The notes under the pieces were generated by a model. That model was not told where the DNA came from. It made no database searches and worked only from the letters and a program-made list of their open reading frames with translations. Shown piece after piece: positions 8,988 through 20,394 of a DNA stretch of 64,000 nucleotides; the first letter of the stretch is position 1; the number at the start of each line of letters is the position of its first letter. The position numbers were made by a program, and so were the translations under genes. Source of the stretch: Reyranella sp. (lineage in GTDB: Bacteria > Pseudomonadota > Alphaproteobacteria > Reyranellales > Reyranellaceae). The stretch lies in the NCBI RefSeq assembly GCF_017305915.1, contig NZ_JAFKJN010000027.1, positions 38,885 through 102,884 on the forward strand. The letters are read 5' to 3'.

Positions 8988-9047
8988 ACGCTTCCTCCTG
9001 TGGAATTTGTTGGCCGCACATTATCTGCACCGCTAGCGTGCGGCCCA

Positions 9048-10310
9048 ATGGATTCGCCCCAGCCGACGGAAGAGCGCTCCGCACTGCGAGCGCTGTTGCG
9101 GCAGCCCGATTTCCTGCGGCTGTGGCTGGTCGGCGCCTTCGCCAACGCCATGCGCTGGCTGGAGATGCTGGCCTCGGGCCTGTTCGCCTTCGAGATCACC
9201 GGCTCGGCGCTGGCCGTTGCCGGCGTCGTCGCGGCGCGGCAGTTGCCGCAGCTCTTCTTCGGCGCCTTCGCCGGTGCCGTCTCCGAAGCGGTCGACCGCA
9301 AGCTGATCGTGATGCTGGCGCTGCTGGTGCCGGCCGCCATCGCCACCGTGCTGGCGACTCTCGCCACCACCGGCCATCTCGAGCTGTGGCATGTCGCGCT
9401 CGGCAACTTCGTCGCCGGCACGATGTGGTCGACCGAGATGTCGACGCGGCGGCGCATGGTCGGCGAGGTCGCCGGCCTGCGCATCATCCAGGCGATCGCG
9501 CTCGATTCCTCGACCAACGCGGCGACCCGGATGATCGGCCCGCTGCTGGGCGGCATCACCTTCGAATGGCTGGGCATGAAGGGCGCCTACACGGTGACCG
9601 CGCTGGTGCAGTTCGCCGGCGCCTTCGCGCTCGCGGGCCTGGTGCATCGCCAGATGACGCGGCGGCTGGCGCTGGCGCGCATCCCGGCCGACATCGTCGA
9701 GGGTCTGCACTTTGCCAGGACCAAGCCGGTGATCCTGCTGGTCTATGGCGTCACCATCGTCACCAATGCCTTCGCTTTCTCCTATTCGGGGCTGGTGGCG
9801 CCGCTCGGCCTGGCCGCGTTCCAGGTCTCGCCCGGCCTGGTCGGCCTGCTGGCGGCGGCCGAGCCGACCGGCGCGCTGCTGGGCGGCGCGCTGATCGCGG
9901 CCGGCATCATGCGCATGGATCGGCGGCTGATGTTCGCCGGCGGTGCCGCGATGTTCATGGTGATGCTGCTGATCGCTGCCCTGTCGCCGTCCTACTGGCT
10001 GGCGCTGCTGGTGCTGTTCGTCGGCGGCTTCGGTACCGCGGGCTTCGGCAACATGCAGACCACGCTGATGCTGACCGAGGCGCCGATCGAAGTGCGCTCG
10101 CGCCTGATGGGCATCGTCACGGTGTGCATCGGCACCGGCCCGCTGGGCGTCCTCGCCGCCGGCGTGCTGGCGCGCGAGATGGGGCCGCGCGGCGCCATCC
10201 TGGTGATGGCGACGCTCGGCCTGCTGGCGACGCTGGTGCTGGTGCTGGCACTGCGGCCCAGGCCGCCGCGCCCGCCGGACTTGCCTCCGGACTTGCAGAC
10301 GGGCGCTTGA
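9048..10310 (+). CDS. MFS transporter
   Basis: This 420-residue protein has roughly twelve hydrophobic helices and the MFS/enterobactin-exporter-like (EntS/MFS_3) pattern. RLWLVGAFANAMRWLEM in helix 1 and AVSEAVDRKLIVMLALLV in the loop between helices 2 and 3 are typical. The second half shows GALLGGALIAAG and GFGTAGFGNMQTTLML, which match family segments. It is probably an inner-membrane drug or metabolite exporter. ATG 9048 gives MDSPQPTEE before a standard first helix. A much longer open frame continues upstream through the GntP gene but has no homology there. The methyltransferase gene follows after 10 bases, so co-transcription is likely. Confidence 0.9.
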   Translation: MDSPQPTEERSALRALLRQPDFLRLWLVGAFANAMRWLEMLASGLFAFEITGSALAVAGVVAARQLPQLFFGAFAGAVSEAVDRKLIVMLALLVPAAIATVLATLATTGHLELWHVALGNFVAGTMWSTEMSTRRRMVGEVAGLRIIQAIALDSSTNAATRMIGPLLGGITFEWLGMKGAYTVTALVQFAGAFALAGLVHRQMTRRLALARIPADIVEGLHFARTKPVILLVYGVTIVTNAFAFSYSGLVAPLGLAAFQVSPGLVGLLAAAEPTGALLGGALIAAGIMRMDRRLMFAGGAAMFMVMLLIAALSPSYWLALLVLFVGGFGTAGFGNMQTTLMLTEAPIEVRSRLMGIVTVCIGTGPLGVLAAGVLAREMGPRGAILVMATLGLLATLVLVLALRPRPPRPPDLPPDLQTGA

Positions 10311-10320
10311 CCGTGCGCTC

Positions 10321-11112
10321 ATGTCCACAATGACCACCGCCCCCACACCGCAACCGTACGACCCGGAGCGCTACCGCTCGGCCGCAGCGCATTACGAACA
10401 CGGCCGCGTCTCCTACGCGCCGGCGCTCATTCGCCGTGTCGCCGAGGTCGTCGGCCTGCGTCGCCAGCATCGCGTGCTCGACCTCGGCTGTGGCCCGGGT
10501 CCGCTGGCGCGGCAGTTCGCTCCGCTCGCCCAGGAAGTGGTCGCCATGGACCCCACGCCGGAGATGCTGAATGCGGCCCGGGCGTTGGCGGGCGGAATCG
10601 CAAACATCCGCTTCGTCGCGGGCAGCTCCTACGAGCTCGACCCGGCGCTCGGCCGGTTCCACCTGGTCGTCATGGGCCGCTCCTTCCATTGGATGGATCG
10701 CGTGGACACGCTGAAGCGGCTCGACCGCATGATCGAGCCCGCGGGCGCGGTGGCGCTGTTCGCGGATTCGGCGCCCGCCATCCCGGCGAACGCCTGGCTG
10801 AAAACCTGGCAGGACATCTGCGCCCGCTACGAGCCCAAGATCGGGGCCCATGCGCACGATCCCAACTGGATCCGCCACGAGGCGGTCCTGCTCGATTCGC
10901 CCTTCGCCTGGCTGGAGCAGTTCGGCGTCATCGAACGCCGTCCGCTCGACGTCGAGACCCTCGTGCAGCGGACATTGTCGATGGGCTCCACCTCGCCCGG
11001 GCATCTCGGTGAGACGGGGACGGCAGCCATCACGGCGGAAGTCAGGTCCGCGCTCGCCGACGTCCGCGAGGAGGTGGTGATGACCTCCGCGCTGGTGGCG
11101 TGGCGACCCTGA
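10321..11112 (+). CDS. Class I SAM-dependent methyltransferase
   Basis: The 263-residue protein has a Rossmann-type SAM-binding core. Motif I is VLDLGCGPG at about residues 52-60, and VVAMDPTPEML carries the acidic SAM-ribose ligand. LVVMGRSFHWMDR is the post-motif segment found in UbiE/Methyltransf_11-like enzymes. It should methylate a small molecule in the cytoplasm. It follows the MFS gene by 10 bases and ends directly against the convergent quinone oxidoreductase gene with no gap. The substrate is unknown. Confidence 0.9.
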   Translation: MSTMTTAPTPQPYDPERYRSAAAHYEHGRVSYAPALIRRVAEVVGLRRQHRVLDLGCGPGPLARQFAPLAQEVVAMDPTPEMLNAARALAGGIANIRFVAGSSYELDPALGRFHLVVMGRSFHWMDRVDTLKRLDRMIEPAGAVALFADSAPAIPANAWLKTWQDICARYEPKIGAHAHDPNWIRHEAVLLDSPFAWLEQFGVIERRPLDVETLVQRTLSMGSTSPGHLGETGTAAITAEVRSALADVREEVVMTSALVAWRP

Positions 11113-12090
11113 TCAGGTCCTGAGCAGCAGCTTGCCTGCGACATGGCGGCCCTCGAGGCGGCGGTGCATCTCGGCGGCCTCGCCGAGCGGGAACACGCCC
11201 TCGATCGGCACCTCGAGCCAGCCTTCGCTCAGGCCCTCCAGGCAATGCGCGACGCCGGCGGCCCAGGCAACCGAGCTCCGGTCGACATGGCCGAGATGCA
11301 AACGCGTGAAGGTCTGCGAGCGCGGCAGGATACGCTCGCGGATGTTCTTGAACGGCTGGCCCTCGGCCTCGCCGATGCTGATCACGTGGCCCATCACGCG
11401 CGTCACGCCGAAGGTGCGGTCGAGCATGGTGGCGCCGTAGGAATCGATCGCCAGATCGACGCCCTTGCCTTTCGTGAAGTCGAGGACTGCTCTTTCGAAA
11501 TCCTCGGTGGCGATGTTGACCACGCGCGAGGCGCCGTATCCGAGCGGCCGCTTCTCCTTGCCCGCGGTGCCGGTGGTGCCGATCACCACGAGGCCGGCAT
11601 GGACGGCAAGCTGCGTCACCATCAGGCCGACCCCGCCGCCGATCGCGTTCACCAGCACCGTGTCGCCCGGCTTCAGCCGGCCATGCACGTTGAACAGCAT
11701 GTGCCAGGCGATCAGCGCCTGGATCGGGAAGGCCGCCCCGACATCGAAGGGCACGGCGTCCGGCAGCTTGATCAGGCCCGCCGCGCCGGCAACGCATTTC
11801 TCGGCATAGCCGCCGCCCTTCTCGGGGAAGGTCGCGACCCGGTCCCCGACCTTCACGTTGGTCACGCCAGCGCCGAGCGCCGACACGGTGCCCGCCACTT
11901 CGAAGCCCAGCACCATCGGGTAGGTTATGGCGTGCGGATAGATGCCCTGGCGCACCTGCGTGTCGGCCCAGTTGCAGCCGGCATAGGCCACGTCGATCAC
12001 GGCCTCGCCCGGCCCGGCCACCGGATCGGGCAGGTCGGCCAGCCCGAGCTGCTCGGGGCCGCCGGTGGCGTGGATCACGACTGCTTTCAC
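11113..12090 (-). CDS. Quinone oxidoreductase-type zinc-free MDR dehydrogenase
   Basis: This 325-residue medium-chain reductase resembles NADPH:quinone oxidoreductase. It starts with MKAVVIHATGGPEQL, the QOR N-terminus. VGFEVAG-like text is present as VLGFEVAGTVSALG, and the NADPH-binding segment is VNAIGGGVGLMVTQLA. It lacks the zinc-ligand cysteines of alcohol dehydrogenases. It should reduce quinones or enones with NADPH. The start codon is GTG at 12088-12090, preceded by GGGAGGG at good spacing. It is divergent from rutA, with a possible shared operator between them. A role in reducing products of the pyrimidine pathway would be only a guess. Confidence 0.92.
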   Translation of the reverse strand: MKAVVIHATGGPEQLGLADLPDPVAGPGEAVIDVAYAGCNWADTQVRQGIYPHAITYPMVLGFEVAGTVSALGAGVTNVKVGDRVATFPEKGGGYAEKCVAGAAGLIKLPDAVPFDVGAAFPIQALIAWHMLFNVHGRLKPGDTVLVNAIGGGVGLMVTQLAVHAGLVVIGTTGTAGKEKRPLGYGASRVVNIATEDFERAVLDFTKGKGVDLAIDSYGATMLDRTFGVTRVMGHVISIGEAEGQPFKNIRERILPRSQTFTRLHLGHVDRSSVAWAAGVAHCLEGLSEGWLEVPIEGVFPLGEAAEMHRRLEGRHVAGKLLLRT

Positions 12091-12119
12091 GTTTCCCTCC
12101 CGTAGAACTCACCGGGCCA

Positions 12120-12136
12120 TTGCAACTTCCATGCAA
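12120..12136. promoter_or_regulatory. Inverted repeat in the QOR/rutA divergent promoter region
   Basis: TTGCA-N7-TGCAA lies between the GTG of the quinone oxidoreductase and the ATG of rutA. Its position would suit a regulator acting on both promoters. The arms are only five bases, so chance is not excluded. Confidence 0.3.
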
Positions 12137-12193
12137 GGGTCGCTGGCATGCCGCTTGCTGCGCCGGCAGGTGTCGCGTGTACAGGAGGTCGTC

Positions 12194-13276
<1,083 letters not shown>

Positions 13277-13287
13277 ATGAAGCCATC

Positions 13288-13415
13288 CCTCCCCATTCAT
13301 ACGGGGAGGTGGCGCGGTAATCCGCGACGGAGGGGTCATCAGCCGCAGTCACGGTGGGGCTCATGACCCCTCCGTCGGCGCATGACGCCGACACCTCCCC
13401 ATATGAATGGGGAGG
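13288..13415. repeat. 128-bp dispersed palindromic element, copy 1
   Basis: The element is bounded by CCTCCCC and GGGGAGG. Its left end folds as CCTCCCCATTCATACGGGGAGG and its right end as CCTCCCCATATGAATGGGGAGG. Inside, CGGAGGGGTCAT pairs with ATGACCCCTCCG around a 20-base centre. Full copies also lie at 28981 and 54352, with fragments at 47296 and 63849. It fills the gap between rutA and the convergent acetamidase gene, so it can form a strong hairpin in either transcript. No coding potential was seen. A mobile REP/MITE-like origin and a terminator role are inferred. Confidence 0.85.
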
Positions 13416-13420
13416 AAAGC

Positions 13421-14362
13421 TTACTCGAGCACGATCCGCGGGAAGTAGAACGACACCACCCAGTTCGGCACGTCGACGATCGAGCTGATGCGCAGGTCGG
13501 CGCAGACGCTGCACAGCATGTAGGCGTCGACCGGCGCGTAGCCGTAGCGCTTGCTGAGCAGGTCGATCATCTCCGACACGGCGGTGCGCGCGCCGGTCAT
13601 CAGATCGGGGCCGATGCCGGTCGTCACCTCGTAGCCCTTCTTGTCGAAATGATCGGTGACCGGACCCCGCGTGGTGTAGCGCGGCATCTTGAGATGGGCG
13701 CCCTTCACCAGCTCGAGCTTCAGCGCGATGTCGATCGGGCTCTCGATCGCGGTGCCGCAGACCTCACCGTCGCCCTGGGCGGCATGCGTATCGCCGACCG
13801 AGAACAGCGCGCCCTCGACCTCGACCGGCAGCAGCAGCTCGGTGCCTTCGATGATGTCGCGCACGTCCATGTTGCCGCCGACATTGCGCGGTGGGACGAT
13901 GCTGTGCAGCCCCGGCGCGGCCGGCGCCACGCCGATCGTGCCGGGGAACGGTCGTAGCGGCACGCGACCGCCCGGCCCGTACATCGCCGGCGTCAGGCCG
14001 GGATCGTAGTTCCAGTGATGGATCCTGGCCTCGGGGAACTGGTCGGCGAGCAGGCCGAAGCCCGGGATATTGCCGGTCCAGCCCCAGCCGGACGGCTTGA
14101 AGTTCAGCACTGTGACCTTGACCGCGTCGCCGGGCTTGGCGCCGTCGATGAAGACTGGACCGGTCACCGGATTGACGAAGGCGAGATCGAGCTTGGCGAT
14201 ATCGGCCGCGGTCGAGGTCTTCGACAACTGACCCGACGAGGCGTCTTTGGTTTCGAAATGGATGGTCTCGCCCGGTGCGATCTTGAGGACCGGCTTGAAG
14301 GCGTTGTTCCAGCCATGATGGATATGATCGCGATGGATCGTATGCTTGGCATGGCCGTGCAT
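13421..14362 (-). CDS. Acetamidase/formamidase family amidohydrolase
   Basis: The 313-residue protein is a member of the FmdA/AmdA family. It contains ETIHFETKDASSG near the N-terminus, VNPVTGPVFIDGAKPGDAV, GDTHAAQGDGEVCGTAIES with the conserved metal-ligand region, and a C-terminal CSVCADLRISSIVDVPNW. These enzymes hydrolyse formamide, acetamide or related short amides to ammonia and the acid. AAGGAG precedes the start at proper spacing. It is the last gene of the minus-strand operon that starts at 20224. That context suggests it removes an amide or formamide released from the imported compound after monooxygenase and dehydrogenase steps. Confidence 0.92.
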   Translation of the reverse strand: MHGHAKHTIHRDHIHHGWNNAFKPVLKIAPGETIHFETKDASSGQLSKTSTAADIAKLDLAFVNPVTGPVFIDGAKPGDAVKVTVLNFKPSGWGWTGNIPGFGLLADQFPEARIHHWNYDPGLTPAMYGPGGRVPLRPFPGTIGVAPAAPGLHSIVPPRNVGGNMDVRDIIEGTELLLPVEVEGALFSVGDTHAAQGDGEVCGTAIESPIDIALKLELVKGAHLKMPRYTTRGPVTDHFDKKGYEVTTGIGPDLMTGARTAVSEMIDLLSKRYGYAPVDAYMLCSVCADLRISSIVDVPNWVVSFYFPRIVLE

Positions 14363-14372
14363 CGGCGGCTCC

Positions 14373-15128
14373 TTACACGGCGACCGTGAGGGCGCCGTCG
14401 ATCACGAGGTTGGTGCCGGAGATGCGGCTCGCCATCGGGCTGGAGATGAAGACCACGCCGTTGGCGACCTCTTCCGCCGTGCCGAACTTGCCGGTCGGAT
14501 TGACCTTGAGCGTGCTGGCGAACAGGTCGGGCATGTTCTTCTCGATGTTCTGCCAGATGCCGCCGTCGAAATAGGTGTTGCCGGGCGACACGCAATTGAC
14601 CCGGATGCCCTTGCCGACGAGCTGGCGGCTCAGGCCCTTGGCGTAATGGATCAGCGCCGCCTTGATCGCGCCGTAGGAGCCGGCGGCGAAGTCGACCTCG
14701 AAGCCCGAGACGCTGGAGATCAGCACGATCGAGGGCGAGCTCGACTTCTCGAGGAACGGCACCGCCGATGCGACCGCGTTGACCGTGTGCATCATGTCGG
14801 TCTTGAACGACTTCTCCCAGCTCTCGGCCGAATCGCCGACTGCGAGCGCGCTGACGTTGCAGACCAGCGCGTCGATGCCGCCCAGCGCGCCGACGGAGTC
14901 GGCAACCCATGTCTTGAGCGCCTCGCCGTCGGCGACGTCGAGCGCGCGGCCGAACGCCTTGACGCCCCTGCCCTTGAGCGAAGCGACGGTCGCCTCGACC
15001 TCGGCCGCGTTGCGGGCACAGAGCGCGACGTCGGCGCCTTCAGCGGCGAATGTGTCGGCGATGGCGCGACCGATGCCCTTGCTGCCGCCGGTGACGACGG
15101 CCTTCTTGCCCTTCAGCCCAAGATCCAT
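14373..15128 (-). CDS. SDR-family oxidoreductase of the RutA-like operon
   Basis: This 251-residue classical SDR has TGGSKGIG at residues 14-21. VCNVSALAVG stands in place of the more usual NNAG. A catalytic Ser lies in LISSVSG and Tyr/Lys in SYGAIK, and VNCVSPGNTYFDGG is in the substrate loop. It should interconvert an alcohol and a carbonyl with NAD(P)H. The start at 15128 gives MDLGLKGKKAVVTGG; an open frame continues upstream but lacks homology. It lies between the importer's binding-protein gene (11 bases upstream) and the acetamidase (10 bases downstream), which fits an intermediate step in one pathway. Confidence 0.93.
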   Translation of the reverse strand: MDLGLKGKKAVVTGGSKGIGRAIADTFAAEGADVALCARNAAEVEATVASLKGRGVKAFGRALDVADGEALKTWVADSVGALGGIDALVCNVSALAVGDSAESWEKSFKTDMMHTVNAVASAVPFLEKSSSPSIVLISSVSGFEVDFAAGSYGAIKAALIHYAKGLSRQLVGKGIRVNCVSPGNTYFDGGIWQNIEKNMPDLFASTLKVNPTGKFGTAEEVANGVVFISSPMASRISGTNLVIDGALTVAV

Positions 15129-15139
15129 GCATCCCCCGA

Positions 15140-16293
15140 TCAAGCGGCGAGGAATTCGTTCCACTTCTCCGTATAATACTCCAGATTCTTGGGCCGGGTA
15201 TTCCAGACATAGACCCGCTTGGCGCGCTCCTCGAGCGAGCCGCCGTCGCGGCCGACGCCGCCATAGACCTGCTTGATCAGGTCGGGCTCGAGATACTTGT
15301 CGTAGCCGCCGGAGGTCGAGAAGTAGCCGATCTTCGACTGCTGCGCGCCCGGATAGCCGTCCATCCAGAAGTTCAGCCACTCATAGGCGAGGTCGACGTT
15401 CCTGGAAGTCGCGGCAATGCCGTAGCCGTTGCACCAGGCGCGATAACCTTCCTTGGCGACGGCGTAGTGCACCGGAATGCCCTTGCTCGACACTTCGACG
15501 ACGACCGGCCACCAGGCGTCGGCGATCCCTCCTCCGAGGCCATCAGGTTCACCAGCTCGCCGTAGGCCTTCCACATGGCGCGGAAGTGGCCCTCCTTCTT
15601 CTTCTCCTTGAGGAAGGCGACGACGGTGTCGACCTCCTTCTCGGTCATGCTGCTCATGTCGATCGGCTTGAAGAGCCCAAGCGCCTGCATGCCCATGGCG
15701 GCATTCAGCATGCCAAGCCAGTCGATGCCGTACATCGCGACCTTGCCGCGATATTTGGGGTTGAACAGGTCACCCCAGGACAGCTCGTTGTTCTCAGTCT
15801 TGATCTTGCCGGCGTTGTAGCCGATCGAATCCATCTGGAAGAACCCGGGCATGAAGGAAATCTTCGTGCGGGCCTCGTCCAGGTACATCATGCGGCCGGG
15901 ATTGGCGCCGATACCGAGCGGCGCGCCGGGTGCGGCCTGCCCGTCCTTGAGCAGCGGATGCATCTTGTCCCAGTTCTTGAGCCGCGAGGTATCGATCGGC
16001 ATCAGGAGCTTCTCGCTGTTGGCGTAAGCCGCAAACGGCGCATCGAGCAGCACGCAGTCGAGCGGCGCGGTGCGGATGCGGTCGACGCGCGCCTGCGTCG
16101 AGGGGCTGACGAAGGGCCGCGGCGTGATGCCGGTACGATTGGCGAATTCGCCGAGGATGGCGTCGCGCATGTCGTAGCTCGCGCCGGCGAGGAAGATCTG
16201 CTTGGACTGCGCCGAGGCAGGCGTCAGGACCGACGGCGCAGCCAGCGCGGCGGCGCCCGACGCAGCCAGCAGGGAACGGCGTTTGATCAGCAT
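15140..16293 (-). pseudogene. Frameshifted ABC transporter substrate-binding protein (PotD-like)
   Basis: Two frames together encode one binding protein of about 384 residues. The first runs from 16293, with an export signal (MLIKRRSLLAASGAAALAAP, then PASAQ) and a PotD-like body. It stays homologous up to MASEEG near 15530. The second continues from there as IADAWWPVVVEVSSKG and ends at 15140. The switch falls in the run ccctcctcc at about 15526-15534, consistent with one missing base or two extra. Both halves look conserved, so the lesion is recent or a sequencing error. The receptor would serve the permeases and ATPase encoded just upstream. AAGGAG supports the start. Confidence 0.85.
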
Positions 16294-16305
16294 GGGCTGT
16301 CTCCT

Positions 16306-17139
16306 TCAGGATCTCCGGGCCGAGGTCGAGCGCCGCATCGCCCACAGGGCCGAGCTGCACATCAACACGGCGATCAGCGAAAAGGCGGTGGTGGTGGTGC
16401 CGATGGCGTAGATCTCGGGCGTCAGCTGGCGGTCGAGCTGGGCCATAATCGCGAGCGGCAGGGTCTGGTCCGGGCCGGTCGTGAACATGCTGCGCGGATA
16501 TTCGTCGTAGCTCAGCGAGAAGCCGAACAGGCCGGCGCCGATCACGCCGGGCAGGATCAGCGGCAAGGTGATGCGCCGGAAGGCGGTGATCCGCGAGGCG
16601 CCGAGCGTCAGCGCCGCCTCCTCGACCCGCGAATCGAAGCGGTTGAAGACCGCGAGCATGGTCAGGAAGCCGAACGGCAGCGTCCACGACACCTGCACCA
16701 GGAAGGTCGTGGTGTTCCAGGCGAGCTCGATGCCCAGCAGCCGCATCAGCACGGCAAAGCCGAAGCCGACCAGGATGCCGGGCGCCATGATGCCGAGCAG
16801 CATCAGGTAGAAGAACCAGTTGTTGCCGCGGAACCTGCCGCGCATCGCCTGGGCCGACATCACCGACAGCACGATGGTGGTGAGCGCGCACGCCGCGGCG
16901 AGCAGCGAGGAGCGCACCAGCGGCGGCTTGAAGTCGTTCATCACCGTCGCCTTCCACAGCTCCGCGTACCAGTGGAGGGAGACGCCGTTCATCGGAAAGG
17001 TCGTGCCGCCGGTGGGACCCGCGAAGGACAAGAGACCGAGGGTGAGGATCGGCAGCCACTGATAGGCGAGGAAGACGACCGTCAGGGTGCCCAGCGCCCA
17101 GCCGACGATGTCGGAGCGGAGCTTCCAGCCGAGCTTCAT
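16306..17139 (-). CDS. ABC transporter permease (PotC-like)
   Basis: This 277-residue protein has about six membrane helices. The EAA loop EEAALTLGASRITAFRRITL near residue 180 contacts the ATPase. The sequence resembles PotC/YdcV permeases of the polyamine/Fe3+/2-aminoethylphosphonate class. It forms the inner-membrane channel with the PotB-like partner encoded just upstream, 13 bases away. The binding-protein gene follows 12 bases downstream. Ligands of this class are polar nitrogen-containing compounds or metal chelates, which would suit an N-heterocycle or amide substrate. Confidence 0.93.
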   Translation of the reverse strand: MKLGWKLRSDIVGWALGTLTVVFLAYQWLPILTLGLLSFAGPTGGTTFPMNGVSLHWYAELWKATVMNDFKPPLVRSSLLAAACALTTIVLSVMSAQAMRGRFRGNNWFFYLMLLGIMAPGILVGFGFAVLMRLLGIELAWNTTTFLVQVSWTLPFGFLTMLAVFNRFDSRVEEAALTLGASRITAFRRITLPLILPGVIGAGLFGFSLSYDEYPRSMFTTGPDQTLPLAIMAQLDRQLTPEIYAIGTTTTAFSLIAVLMCSSALWAMRRSTSARRS

Positions 17140-17152
17140 CGGTCGGCTCCCC

Positions 17153-18022
17153 TCATCGGTCGGCCCCGAGGCGGCGAATGTCGACCACGCGCAGCGCGGC
17201 GATCACGCCGATTAGCATGCAGGCCATCAGCAGCACCGCGACGACCGAGGCGGCGCGATGCTGCGAGCCTTCGTAGAACAGCAGCACCAGGTTGGGCAGC
17301 ATGGCGTGCTTGTTGCCGCCGACCGTGGCGACGGTGGCGAAGTCGGCCATGACGTTGAGGAACACCAGCACCTGGCCGATCACCACGCCCGGCAGGGTGA
17401 GCGGGAAGACGATGCGCCAGAACACGACCAGCGGCGGCGCCTTCAGCGTCATCGCCGCCTCGCGCAGTGCCGGCTGGATCGCGTTCAGCATGTACACGAC
17501 CGGGCCCGCCGCCATCATGGTGTAGAGCGAGGCCTGCGCCATCGAGATGCCGAAGCGCGAATAGAGGAAGGCCTCGATCGGGCTGCGCGTGGCGCCGGTG
17601 AAGATCAGCGCCTGGTTGATCACGCCGTTGACGCCCAGGAACGGCACCCAGGCGATGCCGCGGATCAGGGTCGAGGTCCAGAACGGCACGACGAAGGCCA
17701 GGAACAGCACCAGCCGCCAGCGCGGGCTCCTGACCTTCATGGTCAGGAAGTAGGCGATGCCGTAGCCGAGCACGCCGGTGACGGCCATCAGGACGGCGGT
17801 GTGGCCGACCGTCGACAGCGCGAGCTGCAGGTAGGTCTTGTTGGCGAAGAATTTGGTGTAGTTGTCGAAGGTGAGCGGGCTCGCCGGTGAGAAGGTGCGG
17901 CCGCCCCACAGCGACACCCAGGCCAGCAGCACGATCGGCACCACCACCACGCCCAGCATCCATAGCGCCGCCGGAACGGCCAGCCAGTAGCTGGCGGCGG
18001 AGCGGGCCCGGATCGTGCTCAT
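17153..18022 (-). CDS. ABC transporter permease (PotB-like)
   Basis: The 289-residue membrane protein has about six helices. Its N-terminus SYWLAVPAALWMLGVVVVPI is typical of PotB-type permeases. The EAA loop appears as REAAMTLKAPPLVVFWRIVF, where the usual Gly is replaced by Lys. FVVPFWTSTLIRGIAWVPFLG is also a PotB-type segment. Its start overlaps the end of the ATPase gene by four bases (ATGA), so translation is probably coupled. It pairs with the PotC-like permease to form the transmembrane part of the importer. Confidence 0.93.
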   Translation of the reverse strand: MSTIRARSAASYWLAVPAALWMLGVVVVPIVLLAWVSLWGGRTFSPASPLTFDNYTKFFANKTYLQLALSTVGHTAVLMAVTGVLGYGIAYFLTMKVRSPRWRLVLFLAFVVPFWTSTLIRGIAWVPFLGVNGVINQALIFTGATRSPIEAFLYSRFGISMAQASLYTMMAAGPVVYMLNAIQPALREAAMTLKAPPLVVFWRIVFPLTLPGVVIGQVLVFLNVMADFATVATVGGNKHAMLPNLVLLFYEGSQHRAASVVAVLLMACMLIGVIAALRVVDIRRLGADR

Positions 18023-19140
18023 TCAGCCGAGCCGGTGTGCAGCACGGTGTCCTGCGGTCGCCAGCCGAGCTCGACCCGCTGGCCCGCAACGATGCGCGCG
18101 GCGTACGCGCCGAACTGGTCGACCTTCATCACCTCGCCGTCGGGCCGCTCGAAGACGTGGCGGCGCAGCGATCCGAAGTATTCGACCGCCGTGCAGCGGG
18201 CCGCCAGCCGATTGAGATGCGGGTCGGCCAGGAGATCGGTGATCAGCTCGGCGCGCACCGAGAAGGAGACCTCGCTGCCGATCGTCGGCCCCCGGCCCGG
18301 CACGAGGAACGAGCCGCAGGCGGTCTCGACCAGCAACAGGCCGTCGCCGGCCCGCACCACGCGGCCGTGGAAGACATTGTTGCCCTGCACGAAGCTCGCG
18401 ACGAAGGCGGTCGCCGGACGCTGCAGGATCTCCTCCGGCGAGCCCTGCTGCTCGATGCGGGCGTGGTTCATCACCACCACCAGGTCGCCCAGCGAGAAGG
18501 CCTCGTTCTGGTCGTGCGTCACCCAGATGAAGGAGATGCCGGTGCGCTGCTGCAAGAGCTTCAGCTCCAGCATCACGGTCTCGCGCAGCGAGTAGTCGAG
18601 CGCGCCGATCGGCTCGTCGAGCAGCAGGATGCGCGGCTCGGTGATCATGGCGCGGGCCAGCGCCACGCGCTGGCGCTGGCCGCCCGACAGGTTCGCCGGC
18701 TTGCGATCGGCGAGCTGGGCGATCTCGAACGACGCCAGCACCTGCTTGACCCGCTCGGCGATCGCCGCCTTCGGCTTCTTCAGCATCTCGAGGCCGAAGC
18801 CGACCTGCTTGGCCACGGTCATGTGCGGGAACAGCGCGAAGTCCTGGAACATCATGGCGATGTCGCGCTCCCACGGCGGATCGCGGGTCGCCTCCTTGCC
18901 GCCGATCAGGATGTCGCCGTCGTCGGGATCCTCGAGGCCCGCGACGCAGCGCAAGGTCGTGGTCTTGCCGCAGCCCGAGGGGCCGAGCAGGCAGACGAAC
19001 CGGCCCTTCGGCACCTTGAGCGAGACGCCGTCGACCGCCGTGAAGCCGCCGTAGCGCTTGCGGATGCCGCGCAGCTCGAGATCGAGCTGCGGCCGGGCCG
19101 TTGCCGGCGCCTCGCGGACCGCCTGCGCCAGCGCGTCCAT
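18019..19140 (-). CDS. ABC transporter ATP-binding protein (PotA-like)
   Basis: The 373-residue ATPase energises the importer encoded downstream. The Walker A motif is GPSGCGKTTT, the Q-loop lies in MMFQDFALFPHMTV, the signature is LSGGQRQRVALARA, and Walker B is ILLLDEPIGALD. A His switch is in WVTHDQNEA. The C-terminal third (about 240-373) is a TOBE-type regulatory domain, as in PotA. The first 16 residues are a short unusual leader. It starts 1 base after the RutA-like gene ends and overlaps the permease gene, so the transporter and monooxygenase are tightly co-expressed. Confidence 0.95.
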   Translation of the reverse strand: MDALAQAVREAPATARPQLDLELRGIRKRYGGFTAVDGVSLKVPKGRFVCLLGPSGCGKTTTLRCVAGLEDPDDGDILIGGKEATRDPPWERDIAMMFQDFALFPHMTVAKQVGFGLEMLKKPKAAIAERVKQVLASFEIAQLADRKPANLSGGQRQRVALARAMITEPRILLLDEPIGALDYSLRETVMLELKLLQQRTGISFIWVTHDQNEAFSLGDLVVVMNHARIEQQGSPEEILQRPATAFVASFVQGNNVFHGRVVRAGDGLLLVETACGSFLVPGRGPTIGSEVSFSVRAELITDLLADPHLNRLAARCTAVEYFGSLRRHVFERPDGEVMKVDQFGAYAARIVAGQRVELGWRPQDTVLHTGSAE

Positions 19141-19141
19141 G

Positions 19142-20224
<1,083 letters not shown>

Positions 20225-20231
20225 GCACCTC

Positions 20232-20250
20232 AGCGTGACTGTTACACGCT
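20232..20250. promoter_or_regulatory. Inverted repeat upstream of the RutA-like operon
   Basis: AGCGTG-N7-CACGCT lies 8 bases upstream of the operon's first start codon. The position between a presumed promoter and the start is right for a repressor site. The rest of the 170-base gap to 20394 holds no gene that I can see. No regulator gene is adjacent. Confidence 0.35.
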
Positions 20251-20394
20251 GCAGCGCAGCAACTCTTATGCCATGGAATTTTTCAGGCGATTCGCGCGCT
20301 CAGGCAGGGCGCAGTGCACGCCGCGAGGCAGACTGCCTGATGAAAACACTACAGCCCGGCGACGGGAATTCTTTCCCGCAACGCGCGGCGTAAA

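Noticed and set aside
6838..9084. A 748-codon open frame on the minus strand
   Set aside because: It is antisense to the GntP-type gene and out of frame with the Bug-type gene. Only Arg/Gln/His-rich composition is visible and no domain.
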